A DNA stretch of 64,000 nucleotides from Thecamonas trahens ATCC 50062 (taxonomy: Eukaryota; Apusozoa; Apusomonadida; Apusomonadidae), in NCBI RefSeq assembly GCF_000142905.1, contig NW_013657636.1:73983-137982 (forward strand), read 5' to 3'. The notes below the pieces were generated by a model. That model saw only the letters and a list, made by a program, of their open reading frames with translations. It had not been told where the DNA came from and did no database searches. The translations under genes and the position numbers were made by a program. How positions within the stretch are numbered: position 1 is the first letter of the stretch; each line of letters begins with the position of its first letter. Of the stretch, positions 58,567 through 64,000 are shown one piece after another.

Positions 58567-61500
58567 ATGCACAGCGTACGCCTGCAGGCATGGCCTGCCG
58601 GCTGCGCCTCGCCGGGCGTCTCAATCCCACTATCTCCTGCCGTGGTTGCTGCTCTTGGTGCTGTCCTTGTCCCCGCCGTCCGTGCGGCTCTCGCAGTCTC
58701 GGCGCCGTCGGCGCCCCCCGGCTCTCTGCGTGTCGCGCTCGACGCCGTCGTCCTCGCCGCCGTCCCTGATCTCGACTCAGCAGACGACACCACGTGGTCA
58801 CACGACGCCTTGGCCGGCGCACCGCTCCTGCCGCTGCCTGCCACATCCAGGCCCGAGCCCGAGCTCGGCCCACCGCCGGCGCCGGCGTCGCAGACCGACG
58901 ACGCTGCGCTCTCTACCTCGGGCTCGCACACCGGCTCGGCATCGCAGACGCTGACGCTCACTGCCGATCGGACAGAGACCCTTGCGCCGCACGCTCTTGC
59001 GCAACTCCAGTTTTCCAAGCCGCCCCACGCCCCACAGCTGCCATCGTCGCCGTCGTCGCCGCTGCCAATGGCGAGGCCGCGGACGGCGGGGGGTGGTGCT
59101 GGGCCTGCCGACGCCGGCCGGATCGCCGCTTCGCCGCCGGCGTTGTTGCAGCCGGTCAGCGCCGGTGCTGACGCACCGGGTCGCTCCTCGCCGCTGGTCC
59201 GCTACGTCATCGACAAGTCCGGCTGGTCCAACGACATGGACGTCATCGAGTGGGCTGAGCTCAAGGGTCTGGAAAAGATCGGCTCAGGTGCGTTTGGCAC
59301 CGTCTACAAGGCCGAGCGGCACCACAAAGAGTGCTGCATCAAGGTCTTTGACGCACGCTCTCGCCGTCGGCGCTGCAGTCGTTTGTTGAGGAGGCCCACG
59401 TGCTTGCCCAGCTCAAGCACCCCAACTGCGTCCTGTTCATGGGCGTTTGCCTCGATCCGGACCACACTGGAGTGGTCACCGAGTACATGGACGGCGGCGA
59501 CTTGCGGCAGCTCCTCCGCGCATGGCGGGCAGCACACTCGGAAGATGGCCTCGCGTACCCGTACCCAGCCCCGAGCTCACCGCTCGCACCGCTCGCCTTT
59601 GCGTCGCGCAAGACCCGGGTCCGTATCTTGCTGGAGGCCGGCATCGGCCTGCAGTACCTGCACTCGCTTGGTTTTCCGCACCGCGACATCAAGCCGTCCA
59701 ACATCCTCCTGGAAGGCCGCATGTTTCCTGTCAAGCTCGCTGACTTTGGCATGTCAGGACCCAAGGCGGCGCTCTCCGGCGGCGGCGGCACGCCGAGGTA
59801 CTCGGCGCCCGAGGTTCTCCTCGGCGCTCAAGCTGACGCTGCATCGGACGTCTTTTCTTTTGGAGTGGTTGTTTACGAGGTCCTCACTACCACCAAGCCG
59901 TGCCTCCGTGGCCGCAACGCCTTTGCCTCGCCTGTCGCCGAGCCTGCTCATCTGGAGACGCCTTCGCTCATTCCGGCTCACACTGCCGCCCTGCTCTCGG
60001 CCATGCTTGCGCCCGAGCCGGCGGATCGCCCGTCCATGGCTACAGTGTGCGAGGCTCTCGTTGCTCTGCACGACTCGCTGTGGGCCGCACCGGCGCCTAT
60101 CCTCCTCGTGCCCGACGACATCGTCCTCCGCATCTTTGGTTTTGTTCCGCTCCGCCAGCGCGCCTCGCTCCGTGCGGTCTGCCGTGCCTGGCGGGCCATC
60201 ACCGAGAGCCACGCGCTCTGGGCGCCCGATCTCGACGAAGCGCTGGTTGTTGACTCGGATGAGCGAATTCAGCTCCTGCTCCGCGCGCCGTATCTTGGCG
60301 TGGCGCACTGGCTCTTTGGTCTCACCTCGCTCAAGGTCGGGCGCCATGTCTCGGACACTGGGCTGCACATCCTGGCCTCGTTCTGTGTTCAGCTTGTCGA
60401 GCTTGACCTCTCGCCGGCGCTGCTCGTCTCGGACCTTGGCGTCCGCGACATTGTATCATCGCTCACCGACCTCACTGATCTCGACTTGTCAGAGTGCAAG
60501 CATCTCTCGGACCGTGCGCTGCAGTACGTCGGCGAGTCGTGCGCCTCGCTGACCAAGCTCAATCTCGACTCGTGCGTCGCCATGACCTCGGCAGGCATCA
60601 AGCACCTCGCCATCGGCTGTCCCGACTTGCGCATTGTATGCCTCGCGGGCATTGCCACTATGGGTGACCCTGCTCTGCTCTTCCTTGCCTCGTGTGTTGG
60701 CCTCTCCGAAATCGACGTCTCGGGCTGCGCTGCCGTCACCGACGTAGGCCTCTCTGCGCTTGCCGCCTCATGCGTCCTCACTACCGTCATCGCCACCGCC
60801 TGCCCCAATCTCACCTCGCGCGGCGTCCGCGAGGTCCTCGAATACTCGGCTAATCTCCGAGTCGCTATCTTTAACGACTGCCCGGACGTCGGCTCGGATG
60901 CCTTTGCCGACTATGTTCCGCCGCGGCTGCGCCATCTCTCTCTCGCCGGCTGCCGTCGGGTCGGCAACTCTGCGCTCCGGCTTCTGCCGCCGACGCTCGA
61001 GCTCCTCTCCATCTCTTCGTGCACCCGCATCAATGCCGTCGGGTACGCCAGCCTTGCCGAGCTGGGCCTCACAGCACTCGAGGCGCTCTCGTTGCGGCGG
61101 ACGTCAGTGACAGATACCCAGCTCGAGCCGCTGCTGGTCTCGACGGCTGGCGCGCTCTGCTCGCTGGATCTCACGCAAGCGCTCAAGATTGGCGATGCCG
61201 GCCTGCATGCCATCTCGCAAGCTGCCCCGCATCTGCGGCGCCTTGCTCTTGGCGGCTGCCACCGCATCTCCAACGACGGCCTTCGCTTCCTTACCCGCGG
61301 CTGCACGCAACTAACGGAGCTTTTTTGGACGGCTGTTCCAAGATCGACGACCTTGGCATGGCATATCTCACAAACCTAAGCTCGCTCTCAGCGCTCTCGC
61401 TGGCGTGGTGCTCTCGGGTCACTGACCTCGGCGTCGAGTCGCTTGCTCATCTACCAGCGCTCACGCGGCTCTCGCTCGAGCGGCTGCGGCTGCTGTCCGA

Positions 61501-61795
61501 CAGCGGCGTGCTCGCGTTGGCGGCGCACGCTGCCTCGCTCACCTCGCTCAACATCTCCGAGTGCAGCTTAGTCACCGACGTGGCGCTCGACGCGTTGGCG
61601 CAAGCCGCCTGCGCATCCAAGCTCGAGACCATCAATCTCGCCCGCGTCGCTCACATCACCGCCCGTGGCGTTGAGACGGTGCTGACCGAGTGCTCGCGGG
61701 CTCACGTCGTGGTTAGTGCTGGTTCCAAGACTGTCACCGCCGATCAAGCCGAGTATCTGCGGCTGCGGCACGGGACCCGGCTTGCGCTTGCGTGA
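58567..61795 (+). CDS. Kinase / F-box / leucine-rich-repeat fusion protein, two frameshifts
   Basis: About 1076 residues when read across two single-base shifts. The start at 58567 has an ideal gccaccATG context. Residues ~1-215 are Ala/Pro/Ser-rich. A TKL-type kinase domain spans ~235-510 (IGSGAFGTVYKAE, KECCIKVFD, HRDIKPSNILL, ADFGMSG, GTPRYSAPEVLLG). The first shift falls inside it, near 59355, between the VFDA strand and the helix C segment SFVEEAHVLAQLKHPN. An F-box follows at ~515-560 (LVPDDIVLRIFGFVPLRQRA), then ~17 cysteine-type LRRs (LDLSECKHLSDRALQYVGES and so on). The second shift is at a T6 run (about 61321). F-box-LRR proteins select substrates for SCF ubiquitin ligases; a kinase in the same chain could phosphorylate those substrates. 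That coupling is inference. Both shifts look like sequencing indels. The stop is 3 bp from the next gene. Confidence 0.85.
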
Positions 61796-61798
61796 CGG

Positions 61799-62680
61799 CT
61801 ACGCGCGCGAGCGGGCAAGAACGGCGCGAGCCCACTTGATGACTGGCTCGTCGACAACCTTGCCGTCGACCTCAAAGGCACCGACGCCGTCCGCGGCGGC
61901 AGCGGCAGCCTTGTCGACAATCCGCGTGGCGAGCTCGATTTGATCGGCGCTCGGCGAGAAGCACTCGGTGATGACCGGGACCTGTGCAGGATGAATGGCG
62001 TACTTGCCGGTGTAGCCGAGCGCGTAGCCGTCGGCGCACTCTGCGCGCAGCTTGGCCTCGTCCTTAAAGTCGACACAAACCATGTCGATAGCCTCAAGGC
62101 CGTAGGCCTTGGCCACGGTCACCATGTGCGAGCGCGCGTAGAGGAGCTCGTGGCCGCCCGGGGTCCGCACGCCGCCGATGTCGGCGACATAGTCCTCGGC
62201 GGCAAAGAAGAGGCCCGTGAGCGAGTTGGCCTGGGCCAGGGCGTGGGCGTGGAGCAGGCCACGAGCCGACTCGATCGAGGCGTAGATCGCAAGCCGCTTG
62301 AAGCCCGCCGCGGCAACCGCCGACTGTACCGCGTGGATCTGCGCCACCGACTCGACCTTGGGCAGGACGAGGCCGGTGAGCGCCTTGCGGCTCCGCCCGG
62401 CACCCGGGCCGAAGAGCGCAGCCATGTCGCGGGCGCCCTCGTCGCTCTCCACCGGATTGATCCGCACAAGCACGTCGTCGGCGGCAAACGCCAGCCCGTC
62501 CTCGCCGTCGGCCAGCACCGCCGCCACCGCCGCCCGCGCATCGCCCTTGGCCGCGCTGGCCACTCCGTCCTCGAGGTCGAGCACCACCGCGTCGCACGCC
62601 GTTGCCGCCGCCTTGCCCAGCATCTTAGACGAAGACGCCGGGACGTTGAACAGCACGCGTCGTGCGAGCTGGCTGGCCAT
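61799..62680 (-). CDS. CLYBL: CLYBL-type citramalyl-CoA lyase (HpcH/HpaI aldolase family)
   Basis: 293 residues in one exon, start at 62680. This is the CitE-like TIM barrel. The protein opens with RRVLFNVPASSSKMLGKA, then DAVVLDLEDGVA, whose acidic pair helps bind Mg2+. VLVRINPVES carries the conserved substrate Arg. LVLPKVESVAQI, YASIESARGLLHA and FFAAEDYVADIGGVRTPGGHE follow, with the family Glu/Asp metal ligands, then GKYAIHPAQVPVI. Human CLYBL is mitochondrial and cleaves citramalyl-CoA to acetyl-CoA and pyruvate in itaconate breakdown, protecting vitamin B12 enzymes. The N-terminus before the barrel is very short here (MASQLARR), basic but barely long enough for mitochondrial targeting. 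Bacterial-type malyl-CoA lyase activity is the alternative. Confidence 0.9.
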   Translation of the reverse strand: MASQLARRVLFNVPASSSKMLGKAAATACDAVVLDLEDGVASAAKGDARAAVAAVLADGEDGLAFAADDVLVRINPVESDEGARDMAALFGPGAGRSRKALTGLVLPKVESVAQIHAVQSAVAAAGFKRLAIYASIESARGLLHAHALAQANSLTGLFFAAEDYVADIGGVRTPGGHELLYARSHMVTVAKAYGLEAIDMVCVDFKDEAKLRAECADGYALGYTGKYAIHPAQVPVITECFSPSADQIELATRIVDKAAAAAADGVGAFEVDGKVVDEPVIKWARAVLARSRA

Positions 62681-62940
62681 GTTTGTAGTGTGTGTGTGTG
62701 TGCTTGGGTGCGTGTGGGGTGTGGGCGTGTCTGGGCTTTGAGTCACCGCCACCACGTCGGTCGCCGCCAGCACTGTTCGGTCACAGGCTGTTCGGTCACA
62801 GGCTGGCTAGGACACTTTGATCGGCAACGATGGCACCACGCTCCCTGTCCCCCTCCTCCTCTCTTCATCGACTTTCACCGAGCGCAGTGTATGTTTGTAA
62901 GCTTGCGTGTGGAGGTCCGCACGGGATCGTAGGCGGGGTC
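62681..62940. other. Intergenic with TG microsatellite and 15-bp direct repeat
   Basis: 260 bp upstream of the lyase start. A TG/GTG microsatellite lies at about 62684-62715 and a perfect tandem pair of gttcggtcacaggct at about 62776-62805. No promoter motif is recognised. Confidence 0.6.
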
Positions 62941-64000
62941 CTAGAGCGGGTTCTCGAGAGCATACGAGGCCCAGAACTGGATGGCGGCCCAGACTTCCTC
63001 ACCGGTGGGGATGATCTGGTTCGGCGGGAGGAGAAAGCCCGGATTGGCGGAGGCAGGGCGCGCCTCGAGCGTAAAACCGTAGGTCAGGCGGCCGATGCCG
63101 TCGAGAATCTGCTGGCCGTAGAACCAGTCGCCAGCCGAGCCGGTGGTTGGGTAGAGATCAACCGACGGCTGAGAGACGTACTTTTTGCCGTGCACTTTCT
63201 CGATGGCGAGCGACTGAAAGTTCCCCGAGGTCTGCAGCTGCTGGGCATGCGGCGGGGCAGCGTGGGTCCAGCCGTACGGGCCCAGGATGAGCTGCGAGTA
63301 GGCGTGGAGGTCGTAGGCGGCCACGATCCGCGAGTTCTGCAGGATAAAGTCCGAGACAGCAAGGGTCTCCGGGGCGGCAAACGGCGCTGGGCCGTGGTAG
63401 GTGTCAGATCGCGGGTTGGACGACGAGCCCTGTCCGCCCCAGTGGTCGTCCCAGTTGCGGTTGGCATCGATGCCGTACGAGCCGTCAGCGTTGCGGTACC
63501 GGGTCTTGCGCCACAGCCGATCGGTGGTCCAGGTGTAGGCGTACCCGTCCGGGTTGACCACCGGGACAAGCACAAACTCGGCGGCTTCAAGCAGAGCTGT
63601 CTCGGTTGTTGTCGCCAGCTGTTGCGCAATGTACTGAATGACTGCGCCGCCGATCCACTCGCGCGCGTGCTGCAGGGCCTGGAGGTAGATCTGCGGCCGC
63701 TGGGCGACCGGCACGGGGCTGGGCGCCGAAATCCTCACAGCAAACAGAGCACGGCCCTCGGTCGACTCGCCGATCCGTGGCTGGAACGAGACCCGCTCCG
63801 GGTACTGCGCCGCAAGCTCGGCGAACCACGCCGCGATCTCGTCGTACGTGTGGTAGTCGTTGAACCACGGCGTGTTCGACGTTCCACGCGCCAGCGGTGC
63901 CCGCGACGCCGCCACCAGCGCCTGCAGATCGTCCACCACCACCCGGCATCCGCCCGCCACCGCAGCCAGTCCCCGCGCGACGACGGCACCGGTGACGCGG
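62941..64000 (-). CDS. M14A metallocarboxypeptidase (partial, runs off the window)
   Basis: The C-terminal ~353 residues are present and the frame is still open at position 64000, so the signal and part of the propeptide lie outside. The catalytic domain starts near NDYHTYDEIAAWFAELAAQY. Zinc ligands are seen in ALQHAREWIGG (His and Glu) and DLHAYSQLILGPYG (His). Substrate-carboxylate and transition-state residues are in GIDANRNWDDHWGG (Asn-Arg). The general base Glu is in FTLEARPASANPGFLLP, and the ordering tyrosine segment in the DLYPTTGSAGDWFYG region. The protein ends after PTGEEVWAAIQFWASYALEN. This is the CPA/CPB subfamily, which removes C-terminal amino acids. It is normally secreted as a zymogen. 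The P1' specificity cannot be fixed by eye. Confidence 0.93.
   Translation of the reverse strand, partial: RVTGAVVARGLAAVAGGCRVVVDDLQALVAASRAPLARGTSNTPWFNDYHTYDEIAAWFAELAAQYPERVSFQPRIGESTEGRALFAVRISAPSPVPVAQRPQIYLQALQHAREWIGGAVIQYIAQQLATTTETALLEAAEFVLVPVVNPDGYAYTWTTDRLWRKTRYRNADGSYGIDANRNWDDHWGGQGSSSNPRSDTYHGPAPFAAPETLAVSDFILQNSRIVAAYDLHAYSQLILGPYGWTHAAPPHAQQLQTSGNFQSLAIEKVHGKKYVSQPSVDLYPTTGSAGDWFYGQQILDGIGRLTYGFTLEARPASANPGFLLPPNQIIPTGEEVWAAIQFWASYALENPL

Noticed and set aside
59345-59365. Programmed ribosomal frameshifting in the kinase fusion
   Set aside because: No slippery heptamer or downstream structure is evident, and a second shift of the same kind occurs in the same gene. Sequencing indels explain both more simply.

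Overview
The window is nuclear DNA of a GC-rich, gene-dense unicellular eukaryote. The evidence is short GT-AG introns (donors GTATGT, GTACGT, GTAAGT, GTAGGT), monocistronic genes on both strands, a PKA catalytic subunit, TAF10, a formin, gamma-SNAP, a probable Integrator subunit and several cilium-type proteins. Coding third positions are mostly G or C. A free-living flagellate is likely. An apusomonad such as Thecamonas would fit, but that is inference from the gene mix and not something the sequence proves. There are two assembly gaps (11648-11747 and 41655-42418), and I saw no rRNA, tRNA or CRISPR.

Layout, left to right. 1-1086 is repeat-rich and apparently gene-free. 1087-10011 holds a BRCT protein (+), an INTS13-like protein (-), mitochondrial succinyl-CoA:3-ketoacid CoA-transferase (-) and a 1115-residue coiled-coil protein (-). 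10417-12273 is a type I membrane protein (-) whose intron contains the first gap. 13459-25636 runs on the plus strand: PKA catalytic subunit, a CFAP74-like axonemal protein, gamma-SNAP and an SNX9-like SH3-PX protein. 25655-27183 is a WWE-domain protein (-) and 27802-28703 is TAF10 (+). 28710-41551 (-) is one giant protein of about 4280 residues with SH3, DUF3638/DUF3645 helicase-like, EF-hand and VPS62-like parts, interrupted by a single frameshift. 42419-44679 is a poorly coding, repeat-bearing region. 44680-50379 holds a class-3 lipase (+), a cathepsin B-like protease (-), an arginine-rich hypothetical protein (-) and a SHIPPO-repeat protein (+). 50380-64000 holds a formin (+), a coiled-coil protein (+), a small two-exon protein (-), a divergent GTPase (+), a kinase/F-box/LRR fusion broken by two frameshifts (+), a CLYBL-type lyase (-) and an M14 carboxypeptidase (-) that runs off the right edge.

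The genes are not an operon or pathway cluster. They cover metabolism (CoA transferase, citramalyl-CoA lyase type), membrane traffic (gamma-SNAP, SNX9-like), transcription (TAF10, INTS13-like), cytoskeleton and cilium (formin, CFAP74-like, SHIPPO repeats), signalling (PKA, kinase/F-box, GTPase) and lysosomal or secreted proteolysis. Three genome-scale patterns stand out. Long poly(dG):poly(dC) runs sit just upstream of many start codons or in introns and never in an inferred coding exon. Introns are single and lie near the 5' end. Convergent genes are separated by as little as 3-29 bp. The giant helicase-like protein and the kinase/F-box/LRR fusion are the most unusual gene products.
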